From Burkholderia aenigmatica (lineage in GTDB: Bacteria > Pseudomonadota > Gammaproteobacteria > Burkholderiales > Burkholderiaceae): a stretch of 64,000 nucleotides of DNA. Below the pieces are notes generated by a model. That model ran no database searches. It saw nothing but the letters and a program-made list of their open reading frames with translations, and was not told the DNA's origin. A program made the position numbers and the translations under genes. Positions 24,146-32,894 of the stretch are shown one piece after another (position 1 is the stretch's first letter; each line of letters opens with the position of its first letter). Location of the stretch: the NCBI RefSeq assembly GCF_902499175.1, contig NZ_CABVQC010000031.1, positions 1-64,000 of the forward strand, read 5' to 3'.

Positions 24146-25288
24146 TCACGCCGCCCGCAGCGGGTTCGCGTGCGCGCTCCGTGCGCTTTCCGGATCGTCG
24201 TCGCCGAGCGGAATGAACGCCATGATCTCCAGGTCGTGCCCCGACAGCGCGGGCAGCCGGAACGGGCTCGACAGCACGTTCAGCCGCCGCACGCCGAGCT
24301 CGCGCAGGATCTGCGAGCCGATCCCCGTCACGCGTCCGTCGCGGCGGGCAGGGCCGGCCGGCATCCGCATCGCGTCGCCGCGCATGTCGCAGTCGAGCAG
24401 CACCGCCACCCCGCAGCCGGCCGCGTCGATCCGTTGCAGCGCGGCATGCAGCGGCCACGAATGCGCGGACGGCTCCGCATCGAGCAGGTCGAGCAACGAA
24501 TGGCATTCGTGCACGCGTGTCAGCACGGGCGTCGACGGATCGGGCTCGCCGCGCACGAGCGCGAGATGCGGCGCGCCGTGCACGGTGTCGCGATACTCGA
24601 TCGCGCGGAATCGTCCCCACGGCGTATGCAGCGGCCGCTCGCCGACGCGTTCGACGAGCGATTCGTGTTCGCGTCGGTAATGGATCAGGTCGGCGATCGT
24701 GCCGATCTTCAGCCCGTGACGCGCGGCGAACGTCTTCAGCTCGGGCAGCCGCGCCATCGTGCCGTCGTCGTTCATCACCTCGCAGATCACCGAGGCGGGC
24801 GTGAGCCCGGCGAGCGCCGCGAGATCGCAGCCGGCCTCGGTATGTCCCGCGCGCACGAGCACGCCGCCCGGGCGCGCGGCGATCGGGAACACGTGGCCGG
24901 GCTGCACGAGATCGTCCGGACGGGCACCCGCCCGCACCGCCGCACGGATCGTGTGTGCACGATCGGCCGCCGAAATGCCCGTCGTCACGCCTTCGGCCGC
25001 CTCGATGCTGACGGTGAACGCGGTGCCGAACGGCGTGCCGTTGCGATCGGCCATCGGCGGCAGCCGCAACTGCTCGCAGCGTTCGGCGGTCAGCGTCAGG
25101 CAGATCAGCCCGCGCCCGAAGCGCGCCATGAAATTGATCGCGTCGGGCGTCACGTGATCGGCCGCGATCACGAGATCGCCTTCGTTCTCGCGATCCTCTT
25201 CGTTCTCGCGATCCTCTTCGTCGACGAGCAGGACCATCCGGCCCGCACGCAGCGCGTCGACGATCTCCAGCGTACCGGCGAGCGTCAT
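24146..25288 (-). CDS. ribB: RibBX-type 3,4-dihydroxy-2-butanone-4-phosphate synthase with degenerate RibA-like domain
   Basis: A 380-residue riboflavin-pathway protein. Residues 1-215 form the DHBP synthase domain, which makes the four-carbon unit from ribulose 5-phosphate. Motifs are the acidic loop, GLICLTLT, THTIRAAVR-like and HTEAGCDLA. The acidic loop reads VDEEDRENEEDRENEGDLV, containing a six-residue tandem duplication (usual form DDEDRENEGD). The C-terminal GTP cyclohydrolase II-like domain (about 220-380) lacks the zinc cysteines expected at VHECHSLLDLL and following positions, so it is probably non-catalytic, as in RibBX proteins. The alpha/beta hydrolase gene overlaps its start by 4 bases. 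If the loop insertion is harmful, another ribB copy must serve the cell. Confidence 0.87.
   Translation of the reverse strand: MTLAGTLEIVDALRAGRMVLLVDEEDRENEEDRENEGDLVIAADHVTPDAINFMARFGRGLICLTLTAERCEQLRLPPMADRNGTPFGTAFTVSIEAAEGVTTGISAADRAHTIRAAVRAGARPDDLVQPGHVFPIAARPGGVLVRAGHTEAGCDLAALAGLTPASVICEVMNDDGTMARLPELKTFAARHGLKIGTIADLIHYRREHESLVERVGERPLHTPWGRFRAIEYRDTVHGAPHLALVRGEPDPSTPVLTRVHECHSLLDLLDAEPSAHSWPLHAALQRIDAAGCGVAVLLDCDMRGDAMRMPAGPARRDGRVTGIGSQILRELGVRRLNVLSSPFRLPALSGHDLEIMAFIPLGDDDPESARSAHANPLRAA
25183..25218. repeat. Perfect 18-bp tandem duplication inside ribB
   Basis: CGTTCTCGCGATCCTCTT occurs twice head-to-tail (25183-25200 and 25201-25218). It adds six codons (encoding a second EDRENE unit) in frame within the DHBP synthase acidic active-site loop. 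Confidence 0.95.
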
Positions 25289-26223
25289 GGTGCCTCCGTC
25301 GCGCCGAACGCGCGGCGCAGCGCGTCAGCGCCGAAGGTCAGCACGCGGTCGGCCGCATCGATGGCGCCGAGCATGCTGGCGAAGCCGTGAAGCTGGCCCG
25401 GCCAGCGCACCAGCGTCACCGGCGTGCCGGCCTGTGCGAGCCGCAACGCATACGCTTCGGCCTCGTCGCGCAGCGGATCGAATTCGGCGCTCACGATGGT
25501 CGCCGGTGCCGCGCCCGCGACGTCCGGCGCGGCGAGCGGGCTTGCCAGCGGCGACGCGCGATCGGCGCCGTCGTCGAAATAGTGCCGCTTGAACCAGCGC
25601 ATCATGTCCGCCGTCAGGAAATAGCCGGTGCCGAGCGTTTCGTACGACGGATGCTCAGTCGCGCAATCGACGACCGGATACAGCAGCAACTGGTGCGCGA
25701 TCGCGATGCCCGAACCGCGCAACTGCAGCGCGGCGACCGCCGCAAGATTGCCGCCTGCGCTGTCGCCGGCGACCGCCACCGCGCCGGCGCGCGCACCGAG
25801 ATCGCGCGCACTGGCGGCGGCCCAGCGCACGGCGTCGCATGCATCGTGCGCGGCGGCCGGGAAGCGCGCCTCGGGCGCGAGCCGGTAGTCGACCGACAAC
25901 ACGAGCGTGCGTGCACGGGCCGCGAGGCTGCGGCACAGGTTCGCGTGCGAATCGATGCCGCACGACACGAAGCCGCCGCCGTGGAAAAACACGGTCAGCG
26001 GCAACGGCCCGTCGGCAGCGGGCCGGTACAGCCGTGCGGACAACTGACGACCCGATGCGGGGATCTGCCAGTCCTCTTCGGCGGCGACGGCATCGCCCGG
26101 CGCGAATGCGCCGCCGGCGGCAAGACTCGCGCGATACGCGGGAACGGTGAGCTGCGCGAAATCGATCGCGGGTGCCTGGGCGAACGCGGCGAGCAGCGCC
26201 TGCGCCTGTGGGTCGAGCGGCAT
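25285..26223 (-). CDS. Alpha/beta hydrolase, hormone-sensitive-lipase type esterase
   Basis: A 312-residue carboxylic-ester hydrolase. The oxyanion-hole motif HGGGF and the nucleophile elbow GDSAGGN mark the HSL (bacterial family IV) group. The acid is in SAEFDPLRDE and the base histidine in QLHGFASM, completing the catalytic triad. CAGGAG precedes ATG 26223. Its stop overlaps the ATG of ribB by 4 bases, so the two are translated from one message, although no functional link is obvious. There is no signal peptide; it is cytoplasmic. Confidence 0.88.
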   Translation of the reverse strand: MPLDPQAQALLAAFAQAPAIDFAQLTVPAYRASLAAGGAFAPGDAVAAEEDWQIPASGRQLSARLYRPAADGPLPLTVFFHGGGFVSCGIDSHANLCRSLAARARTLVLSVDYRLAPEARFPAAAHDACDAVRWAAASARDLGARAGAVAVAGDSAGGNLAAVAALQLRGSGIAIAHQLLLYPVVDCATEHPSYETLGTGYFLTADMMRWFKRHYFDDGADRASPLASPLAAPDVAGAAPATIVSAEFDPLRDEAEAYALRLAQAGTPVTLVRWPGQLHGFASMLGAIDAADRVLTFGADALRRAFGATEAP

Positions 26224-26504
26224 GGGGACTCCTGTCTGAATCGTATGCGGTTTGAATCAGGTAAACCCGTGTCGCGGTTTTCCCTGAGTCCGCGCCGGAC
26301 GCTTGCCGGCACGGCCTGACGGGCATTCCAGCGCAGCGGGCAGGGCGCCACATCATCCGATCGGACGATGGTTGGTTCGTCCGGATGGCCAATTCTCACC
26401 ATTCAGTGAATCTCCCGATGACGCCGGAATTTAGACGCGTCTTAATCATGGCGGCGCGGTTGGGTCGCGCCGGAAACATGTCGTATGGAGGATGGAGCGT
26501 GCTG

Positions 26505-27695
26505 ATGGAGACGAGATGGGCTCCGCAAGAGAGCCAGGCAACCAGTGACGAGGCCGACATCGGCGTCGCGGATTTCAGCGAGCTGATGGCGCGCATCTAC
26601 CAGGGGCCACTGGAGACACCGCCGTGGGCCGGCGCGCTCGAACTGGTCCGTCGCTGGCTGCAGGCGAACTACGTGACGCTGATCCTGCGTGCGGCCGCGA
26701 GCGACCGCCGCGCGCCGCTGTCCGTGCACGCGTCGGAATTCGGCCCGGTCGTCCCGGGCGACGGCGAGGCGTCGTACAACAACTACTACTATTCGCTCGA
26801 CCCGTTCGTCGGCCTGCCGGCCGATCGCGTGGTCACGGTCGACGAGGTATTCGGCGACACGGGCTGGCTGTCGAGCGAACTGTACAAGCAGTTCCTGAAG
26901 CCGCAGGACGTGCGCTATATCCTCGGTGCCGACCTGCGCACGTCGTCGGGCGTCGAGTGCCGCTTCCGCGTGTGCCGCAACCATGCGTCGAAGCCGTTTT
27001 CCGCGCGCGACAAGGCGATCTGCGCGCTGCTGCTGCCGCACCTGAAGCGCGCGGTCGAGTTGCATTCGCGGCTCGACACGGCCGAGGTCGAACGCTCGAT
27101 CTATGCGAACGCGATCAACCGGATGCAGATCGGCACGATCACGCTCGACGAGAACGGCACAATCATCGACCTGAACAGCGTCGCCGACGAGATCCTCAAG
27201 CAGAACAACGGTCTGACGATTGCACGCGGCACGATCGAGGCGGCCGACGCACAGGAGAACCGCACGCTGAAGCGGCTGATCCGCCACGCGGTGATGGGAC
27301 ACCACGGCACCGCCGCGGCAACCGTCGAAGCGATGCCGATCACGCGCAGCTTCGACAAGCCGCGCCTCGGGCTGCTGGTGCGCACGGTGCTGCTGTCCGA
27401 CTGGTCGGAGGACAACAAGCGGCGGCCGGCCGTCACGCTGTTTCTGCGCGACCCCGACCGCAAGCCGCAGGGCGCGCAGGAAATCATTCGCAAGCTGTTC
27501 GACCTGACGCCCGCCGAGACGTCGCTCGCGCTGTTGCTGACGAACGGGCTGACGCTCGAGGAGGCGGCTGAGGAATCGGGGATCAGCAAGAACACGGCGC
27601 GCACGCACCTGCGCGCGATCTTCTCGAAGACGGGCGTGACACGCCAGGCGACGCTCGTGCGGATTCTGCTCGGAAGCGTCGTGCCGCTCGGGTAA
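26505..27695 (+). CDS. LuxR-type helix-turn-helix regulator
   Basis: A 396-residue transcription factor with this start. The C-terminal 65 residues are a LuxR/NarL helix-turn-helix (LTPAETSLALLLTNGLTLEE, then ISKNTARTHLRAIFSKTGV). The middle part (about 185-300) looks PAS-like (GTITLDENGTIIDLNSVADE). The N-terminal 180 residues have no recognised domain. No autoinducer-binding domain is apparent, so it is unlikely to be a quorum-sensing receptor. Several in-frame ATGs exist between 26385 and 26505 and none has a strong ribosome-binding site; the start is uncertain. A hairpin terminator follows at 27800. Confidence 0.8.
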   Translation: METRWAPQESQATSDEADIGVADFSELMARIYQGPLETPPWAGALELVRRWLQANYVTLILRAAASDRRAPLSVHASEFGPVVPGDGEASYNNYYYSLDPFVGLPADRVVTVDEVFGDTGWLSSELYKQFLKPQDVRYILGADLRTSSGVECRFRVCRNHASKPFSARDKAICALLLPHLKRAVELHSRLDTAEVERSIYANAINRMQIGTITLDENGTIIDLNSVADEILKQNNGLTIARGTIEAADAQENRTLKRLIRHAVMGHHGTAAATVEAMPITRSFDKPRLGLLVRTVLLSDWSEDNKRRPAVTLFLRDPDRKPQGAQEIIRKLFDLTPAETSLALLLTNGLTLEEAAEESGISKNTARTHLRAIFSKTGVTRQATLVRILLGSVVPLG

Positions 27696-27799
27696 GCGAC
27701 AGCCGATGCCGATCCATCGGAACTGGCCGCATTCGTCTGGCGGTACATCGACATCGGTCAACGCGTCGCGTGCCGGACGACAGCGGCGACATCATGCAA

Positions 27800-27826
27800 A
27801 AGAGGCTCGCAACATGCGAGCCTCTT
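27800..27826. terminator. Stem-loop terminator, possibly bidirectional
   Basis: AAGAGGCTCGCA (27800-27811) and TGCGAGCCTCTT (27815-27826) form a perfect 12-pair stem with a 3-base loop. CAA and TTG flank it symmetrically. It lies between the convergent LuxR-type gene (ending 27695) and the CDF-like gene (ending 27893), so it can serve both strands. Confidence 0.75.
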
Positions 27827-27892
27827 GTTCGTTCAGCGGGGACGGTAGCGACTATTCAGCCGCCGGCGATGCATGGGCGACGCCCCCTGCGT

Positions 27893-28558
27893 TCACGAGC
27901 CGCGCGTCGACCGATCCGCCCATGCCGACAGCGCCGGCCACTGCGCACAGCCGCGCCGGATGAACCCAACGCCCGTGCGGATCACGAGCGCGCCGATCGC
28001 GAGCGCCGCCAGATCGTCGAGCCGACCGAAGCCGATCAGCGCCGCGCTCATCGCGAGCGCCGCCAGCAGCGACGACAGCGCATCGGTCCGGACATGCCAG
28101 CCGCTCGCCTCGAGCAGCGCGGAGCCCGTCTCGCGAGCCTTGCGCAGCATCCAGTGCGACAGCGCGGCCTTGCCGGCAAGCGTGGCGGCGACGAGCGCGA
28201 GCGTCGTCGCGCCCGGCTGCACGACGGGCGGCGTCGTGAACCGGTTCATCGCGTGCCAGATCATTTGCGCGCCGGTCGCAACGAGCAATGCGCCGAGGCC
28301 CGCGAGCGCGAGCGGTTCGTAGGTCGGGCGCCGTTCCGGCGGCAGGCGCGCGTCGAGCCGGCACGCGACGAGGATCAGCGCATCGGCCGCGAGATCGATT
28401 GCCGCATGCGCGACGTCCGCCAGCAGGCCCGACGAATGCGCGGACCCGGCCGCGACCGTCTCGACGGCGAGCAGCAACAGGTTGATCGCGAGGCTGACGG
28501 CGAGGGCGCGGGACGTAGCCGCATAAACGTGGGGCGTGGCGCGCGACGTGCGCTGCAT
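27893..28558 (-). CDS. Cation diffusion facilitator-like membrane protein, C-terminal domain missing
   Basis: A 221-residue protein with five to six membrane helices resembling the transport domain of CDF metal exporters. The metal-site motifs are present in modified form: HSSGLLADVAHAAIDLAADA in helix 2 and HVRTDALSSLLAAL in helix 5, where active CDFs have H/DxxxD in both. The family's cytoplasmic metal-sensing domain (about 80 residues) is absent; the protein ends shortly after the last helix. It may be a reduced CDF member or a CzcD-like protein of altered function. It ends convergently with the LuxR-type gene. Confidence 0.75.
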   Translation of the reverse strand: MQRTSRATPHVYAATSRALAVSLAINLLLLAVETVAAGSAHSSGLLADVAHAAIDLAADALILVACRLDARLPPERRPTYEPLALAGLGALLVATGAQMIWHAMNRFTTPPVVQPGATTLALVAATLAGKAALSHWMLRKARETGSALLEASGWHVRTDALSSLLAALAMSAALIGFGRLDDLAALAIGALVIRTGVGFIRRGCAQWPALSAWADRSTRGS

Positions 28559-28651
28559 GGCGAATTCGTCTGTCGATAGCGTGGGTCAGACCCGAACGCT
28601 ACCGGTCGACGGTGGCAGATCGGTGACAGGCGCAGGACGCCGCCCGGCCGG

Positions 28652-29548
28652 TCAGCGCTGCACGTCTGCCGACGGCAGCAGCGCGGCGAAGCGATCCGCG
28701 AGCGTTGGGCGCGACCGCGCGGGCCAGATCGCGCTGAGTTCGAACAGCGGCAGCGCGCTGCCGTCGCGGATGGTGCTGTAGGCAACGCCTTCGAACGCGA
28801 ACGTATGGATCGAATGCGGCAGCAGCGACACGCCGCATCCGGCGGCGACGCACGAGATCACGGTCAGCGTGCGGTTCACGTCGAGCACGATGTCGACCGG
28901 GTGGCCGGCTTGCCGGAATGCGCTCAGGATGCCCGCGCGGATCAGCGGCAACTGGTCGTGCGGAAACCACACGAGGCCGGTGCCGGCGAGATCCTGCAGC
29001 GTGACCGTGCCGTCGGGCTGGCGCCGGAAATCGTTCGGCAGGACGGCGACGAGCGGGTCGCGCCGGATCAGCTTCTCGCGCATCCGGCCGTTGACGGGGA
29101 CCGGCGTATGCAGCAGGCCAATATCGATCTCGCCGCGCTCGAGTGCAATCGCCTGCTCGGCATTGCTCATCTCGCGCATCACGAGTTCGACGTCGGGCGT
29201 GCTTGCGCGCAGCGCGCGGATCGTGCGCGGCAGCGTGTCGAACAGCGCGGCGCTGACGAACCCGATCGTCAGGCGCCCGGCGCGCTGCGCGCCGATTTCG
29301 CCGGCCCGGTGCGCGGCCGCGTCGAGGCGTGCGAGGCTCAGGCGCAGGTCGTCGACCATCGCGAGGCCGGCGGCGGTCAGCGTGGCGCCGCGCCGCGAAC
29401 GGTCGAACAGCCGGACGCCCAACTCCTTCTCCATCCGGTTCAGGGCCTGGCTGAGCGCCGGCTGCGCAATCCCGAGCTCGCTGGCCGCGCGCGTGAAGCT
29501 GCCCGTATCGACGATCGCGAGGAAGTAGCGAACGTGCCTGATTTCCAT
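28652..29548 (-). CDS. LysR-family transcriptional regulator
   Basis: A 298-residue LysR-type regulator. A winged helix occupies residues 1-60 (FTRAASELGIAQPALSQALN). The effector-binding domain with two periplasmic-binding-protein-like lobes runs from about 90 to the end. It is divergent from the MFS-amidohydrolase-lyase-MFS operon, the usual position for a LysR activator of its neighbour. A perfect 14-base palindrome at 29561-29574 lies 13 bases upstream of its start and is the likely binding box. The inducer is presumably the substrate or an intermediate of the adjacent catabolic pathway, which is unknown. Confidence 0.9.
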   Translation of the reverse strand: MEIRHVRYFLAIVDTGSFTRAASELGIAQPALSQALNRMEKELGVRLFDRSRRGATLTAAGLAMVDDLRLSLARLDAAAHRAGEIGAQRAGRLTIGFVSAALFDTLPRTIRALRASTPDVELVMREMSNAEQAIALERGEIDIGLLHTPVPVNGRMREKLIRRDPLVAVLPNDFRRQPDGTVTLQDLAGTGLVWFPHDQLPLIRAGILSAFRQAGHPVDIVLDVNRTLTVISCVAAGCGVSLLPHSIHTFAFEGVAYSTIRDGSALPLFELSAIWPARSRPTLADRFAALLPSADVQR

Positions 29549-29560
29549 AAGCTAGCGTTA

Positions 29561-29574
29561 TGAATAATTATTCA
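29561..29574. promoter_or_regulatory. LysR box in divergent promoter
   Basis: TGAATAATTATTCA is a perfect 14-base palindrome containing the LysR-type T-N11-A core. It lies in an AT-rich 123-base gap between the LysR gene and the operon it probably controls, close enough to the LysR start to allow autorepression. Confidence 0.65.
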
Positions 29575-29671
29575 AAACATAGTAGCGAATTATCTCCACG
29601 CTTCATAGGATGCTCATCGGGCCACAACATCCGGCGCCCGGCGACGGCATGACGACACGAGGAGACCTGCA

Positions 29672-30967
29672 TTGAACTGGACCCGCGAGCTATCGACGAC
29701 CGAACGGCGCACGTTGCGCGGCTGCTTTGCCGGCTGGGCACTCGACGGGCTCGACACGCAGATGTTCAGTCTCGTGATCCCCGCGTTGCTCACGACCTGG
29801 GGCATCGGCAAGGGGCAGGCCGGCCTGATCGGCGGCGCGACGCTCGTGTCGGGCGCGCTCGGCGGGCTGCTGGCCGGCATGATCGCCGACCGCTACGGCC
29901 GCGTGCGCGCGCTGCAGATCACCGTGTGCTGGTTCTCGCTGTTCACGTTCCTGAGCGCGTTCGCGCAGAACTTCGAACAGTTGCTGGTGCTGAAGGCGCT
30001 GCAGGGGCTCGGGTTCGGCGGCGAGTGGACGGCCGGCGCGGTGCTGCTCGCCGAAACGGTCGGCGCGCGCCATCGCGGCAAGGCGATGGGCATCGTGCAG
30101 AGTGCATGGGGCTTCGGCTGGGGCGGCGCCGTGCTGCTGTACATGCTGGTGTTCGCATGGCTGCCGGCCGAATGGGCGTGGCGCGTGCTGTTCGCGATCG
30201 GCGCACTGCCCGCGCTGCTGGTGCTGTATATCCGCCGCGCGATTCCGGAGCCGCCGCGGGCGACGCCGGTCGACGCATCGGCGCAGGCAACGGCGAGCGG
30301 CGACGAAGGGCCGACGATCGGCATCTTCGACCGCTCCGTGGTGCGCGCGACGGTGGTCGGCGGGCTGATCGGCGTCGGCGCGCACGGCGGCTATCACGCG
30401 ATCACGATCTGGCTGCCGACCTACCTGAAGACCGAGCGGCACCTGTCGGTGCTCGGCACCGGCGCGTATCTCGCGGTCGTGATCGTCGCGTTCATCTGCG
30501 GTTGCTTCCTCAGCGCGTACCTGCAGGACAAGATCGGCCGCCGCCGCAACGTGATGCTGTTCGCCGCGTGCTGCGCGGTGATGGTGAACCTGTACGTGTT
30601 CCTGCCGCTGAACGATGTCGCGATGCTGCTGCTCGGTTTTCCGCTCGGCCTGTTCTCGGCCGGCATCCCGGCGACGCTCGGCACGCTCTTCAACGAGCTT
30701 TACCCGCGCAACGTGCGCGGCCGCGGTGTCGGCTTTTGCTACAACTTCGGCCGCATCGTGTCGGCCGGCTTCCCGGTGCTGGTCGGGCGGATGGGCGAGT
30801 CGCTGCCGCTCGGCACGGCACTCGGCGTCGACGCGGGCATCGCATACGGGCTGGTCGTGATCGCGGTGTGGTTCCTGCCCGAAACGCGCAGCCAGCGGCT
30901 GTCCGGTGCGGCGCAGGGCGGCGAGGCGAATGCCGAAAGCCAGCCGCGCGCCGAGGCGTCGCTGTAG
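29672..30967 (+). CDS. MFS transporter, aromatic/organic-acid type
   Basis: A 431-residue inner-membrane carrier with 12 predicted helices. The helix 1 motif GWALDGLDTQMFSLVIPAL and loop motif GMIADRYGRVRAL are typical of the AAHS or sialate-type MFS acid symporters. It starts at TTG 29672, preceded by GAGGAGACCTGCA, a good ribosome-binding site with no better ATG. It is the first gene of the operon divergent from the LysR gene and probably imports the compound degraded by the next two enzymes. Confidence 0.86.
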   Translation: MNWTRELSTTERRTLRGCFAGWALDGLDTQMFSLVIPALLTTWGIGKGQAGLIGGATLVSGALGGLLAGMIADRYGRVRALQITVCWFSLFTFLSAFAQNFEQLLVLKALQGLGFGGEWTAGAVLLAETVGARHRGKAMGIVQSAWGFGWGGAVLLYMLVFAWLPAEWAWRVLFAIGALPALLVLYIRRAIPEPPRATPVDASAQATASGDEGPTIGIFDRSVVRATVVGGLIGVGAHGGYHAITIWLPTYLKTERHLSVLGTGAYLAVVIVAFICGCFLSAYLQDKIGRRRNVMLFAACCAVMVNLYVFLPLNDVAMLLLGFPLGLFSAGIPATLGTLFNELYPRNVRGRGVGFCYNFGRIVSAGFPVLVGRMGESLPLGTALGVDAGIAYGLVVIAVWFLPETRSQRLSGAAQGGEANAESQPRAEASL

Positions 30968-31031
30968 GGCTCGCCGCCTCCCGTCATCGAATCGCCCGGT
31001 GCAGCGGCCGGGCGCCTCTTGCAGACTCGTC

Positions 31032-31922
31032 ATGGATTGTCTCGTGAATCACCTCGCCGAACCGGTTCCGGCCGCGCCGTCAGTGGACGCGTGGTACGCA
31101 GGGAACCCCGCCGTGGCCGCCATCGATGCGCATGCGCACGTGTTCGCGCGCGGCCTGCCGCTCGCGCCCGTGATCCGGCATGCACCCGACTACGACGCGT
31201 CGCTCGACGCGTACGTCGCGCACCTCGCCGCGCATGGCATCACGCACGCGGTGCTGGTGCAGCCGAGCTTCCTCGGCACCGACAACACGTACTTCGTCGA
31301 CGTGCTGCGCCGTTACCCGCAGCGCTTTCGCGGCGTCGCGATGGTCGATCCGGCGATTTCCGACAGCGATCTCGACGCGCTCGACCGGGCAGGCGTGGTC
31401 GGGATGCGGCTGAACCTCGTCGGGCTGCCGATCCCGGACTTCGGCGCGCCCGTCTGGCGCGCGCTGTTCGCTCGCATCAACGCGCTCGGCTGGCATGTCG
31501 AGATCCATCGCGGCATCGAGGATCTGCATGCGATCACCGCGCCGCTGCTCGCGCAGTCGTGCACGCTGGTGATCGACCATTTCGGTCGCCCGTCGCCTGC
31601 ACTCGGCGAGCGCGCGCCCAGCTTCCGCCGCCTGCTGTTGCTCGCGGATACCGGCCGCGTCTGGGTCAAGCTGTCGGCCGCGTATCGCAACAGCGTGGCC
31701 GGCGACGGCGCGATCGACGCGTTCGGTGCCGCGCGGGCGCTGCGCACCGCGTTCACGGCCGAGCGGCTGGTGTGGGGCAGCGACTGGCCGCACACGCAAC
31801 ATCGCGAGCGCGTCGATTTCGATGGCGCGTATGCGGCGCTCGCGCGCTGGTTGCCTGACCCCGCCGAGCGCATGCGCGTGCTGCGCGATGCGCCGAGAAC
31901 CCTGTTCCGTTTCGACCAATGA
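31032..31922 (+). CDS. Amidohydrolase-family (TIM-barrel) hydrolase
   Basis: A 296-residue metal-dependent hydrolase of the amidohydrolase-2 group, which includes lactonases such as 2-pyrone-4,6-dicarboxylate lactonase and 4-sulfomuconolactonase. The metal ligands are visible: HxH in IDAHAHVF (about residue 35), His in VEIHRGIED, His in LVIDHFGRP and Asp in WGSDWPHTQH. ATG 31032 fits the family start. Together with the lyase-family enzyme 8 bases downstream it suggests ring-derived lactone or dicarboxylate breakdown, but the substrate is not readable from sequence. Confidence 0.85.
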   Translation: MDCLVNHLAEPVPAAPSVDAWYAGNPAVAAIDAHAHVFARGLPLAPVIRHAPDYDASLDAYVAHLAAHGITHAVLVQPSFLGTDNTYFVDVLRRYPQRFRGVAMVDPAISDSDLDALDRAGVVGMRLNLVGLPIPDFGAPVWRALFARINALGWHVEIHRGIEDLHAITAPLLAQSCTLVIDHFGRPSPALGERAPSFRRLLLLADTGRVWVKLSAAYRNSVAGDGAIDAFGAARALRTAFTAERLVWGSDWPHTQHRERVDFDGAYAALARWLPDPAERMRVLRDAPRTLFRFDQ

Positions 31923-31930
31923 GGCTCCGC

Positions 31931-32818
31931 ATGTCCGATCACACCGCACTTCGTCGCGCCGGGTTCCGGCGCAGCATCGCCGCCCGCCAGGGGCTGCTCG
32001 TCGCCGGCACGTTCAATGCGCTCAGCGCCAGGGTCGCGGCCGATCTCGGCTTCGGCGCGCTGTACCTGAGCGGCGCCGGCGTCACCAACATGTCGCTCGG
32101 TTTGCCCGATCTCGGTTTCGTCGGGCTCGGCGAGCTGGCCGAGCACACCGCACGCGTGCGCGATGCGGTCGAGCTGCCGCTGATGGTCGATGCCGATACG
32201 GGTTTCGGCAATGCGCTGAACGTGCTGCACACGGTGCGCACGCTCGAACGCAGCGGCGCCGACGCGATCCAGCTCGAGGATCAGGTGCTGCCGAAGAAAT
32301 GCGGCCATTTCGCGGGCAAGGAAGTGATTCCGGCCGGCGAGATGGTGGGCAAGCTGAAGGCGGCCGTCGACGCACGCGTGGATCCGAACCTGCTGATCGT
32401 CGCGCGCACCGATGCGGCCGCGGTCCACGGCATCGACGACGCGATCGAGCGCGCGCACCGTTACGCGGAAGCGGGGGCCGACGTGCTGTTCATCGAGGCA
32501 ATGGATACGGCGGAGGACGTCGAGCGGCTGCCGGCGCTGTTCGACACGCCGCAGCTCATCAACATCGTGATCGGCGGCAAGACGCCGACGCGCTCGCGCG
32601 ACGACCTGGCGCGCCTCGGCTACGGCGTGGTGCTGTACGCGAACGCGGCGCTGCAGGGCGCGGTGCACGGGATGCAGGCCGCGCTGACGGTGCTGCGCGA
32701 TACGGGCCGGCTCGACGAGGATCCCGCGCTCGTCGCGCCGTTCGCCGAACGGCAGCGGCTCGTCGACAAGGCGCGCTTCGACGCGCTCGATGCCCGCTAC
32801 GGGGCCGATCGCGCATAA
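31931..32818 (+). CDS. Isocitrate lyase/PEP mutase superfamily enzyme
   Basis: A 295-residue TIM-barrel C-C lyase. The diagnostic KKCGH motif is present (LPKKCGHFAGKEVI, about residue 120). Mg-binding acids (MVDADTGFGN, and IQLEDQVLPKKC) and the IVARTDAAAV strand are also present. The family includes methylisocitrate lyase, dimethylmalate lyase and oxaloacetate decarboxylase; the sequence alone does not choose among them. It is translated 8 bases after the amidohydrolase stop. The likely order is uptake, hydrolysis, then retro-aldol cleavage to a pyruvate- or oxaloacetate-type product. Confidence 0.86.
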   Translation: MSDHTALRRAGFRRSIAARQGLLVAGTFNALSARVAADLGFGALYLSGAGVTNMSLGLPDLGFVGLGELAEHTARVRDAVELPLMVDADTGFGNALNVLHTVRTLERSGADAIQLEDQVLPKKCGHFAGKEVIPAGEMVGKLKAAVDARVDPNLLIVARTDAAAVHGIDDAIERAHRYAEAGADVLFIEAMDTAEDVERLPALFDTPQLINIVIGGKTPTRSRDDLARLGYGVVLYANAALQGAVHGMQAALTVLRDTGRLDEDPALVAPFAERQRLVDKARFDALDARYGADRA

Positions 32819-32894
32819 GCGCGCCGGCACACGGGCGGCAAGGACGGCCGCCCGGCATGACCATGCCATGCCAGGACAGGACAGGAGACAACCC

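Noticed and set aside
27800-27826. The perfect inverted repeat as an insertion-sequence end
   Set aside because: A single hairpin with a 3-base loop between two convergent stop codons is better explained as a terminator.
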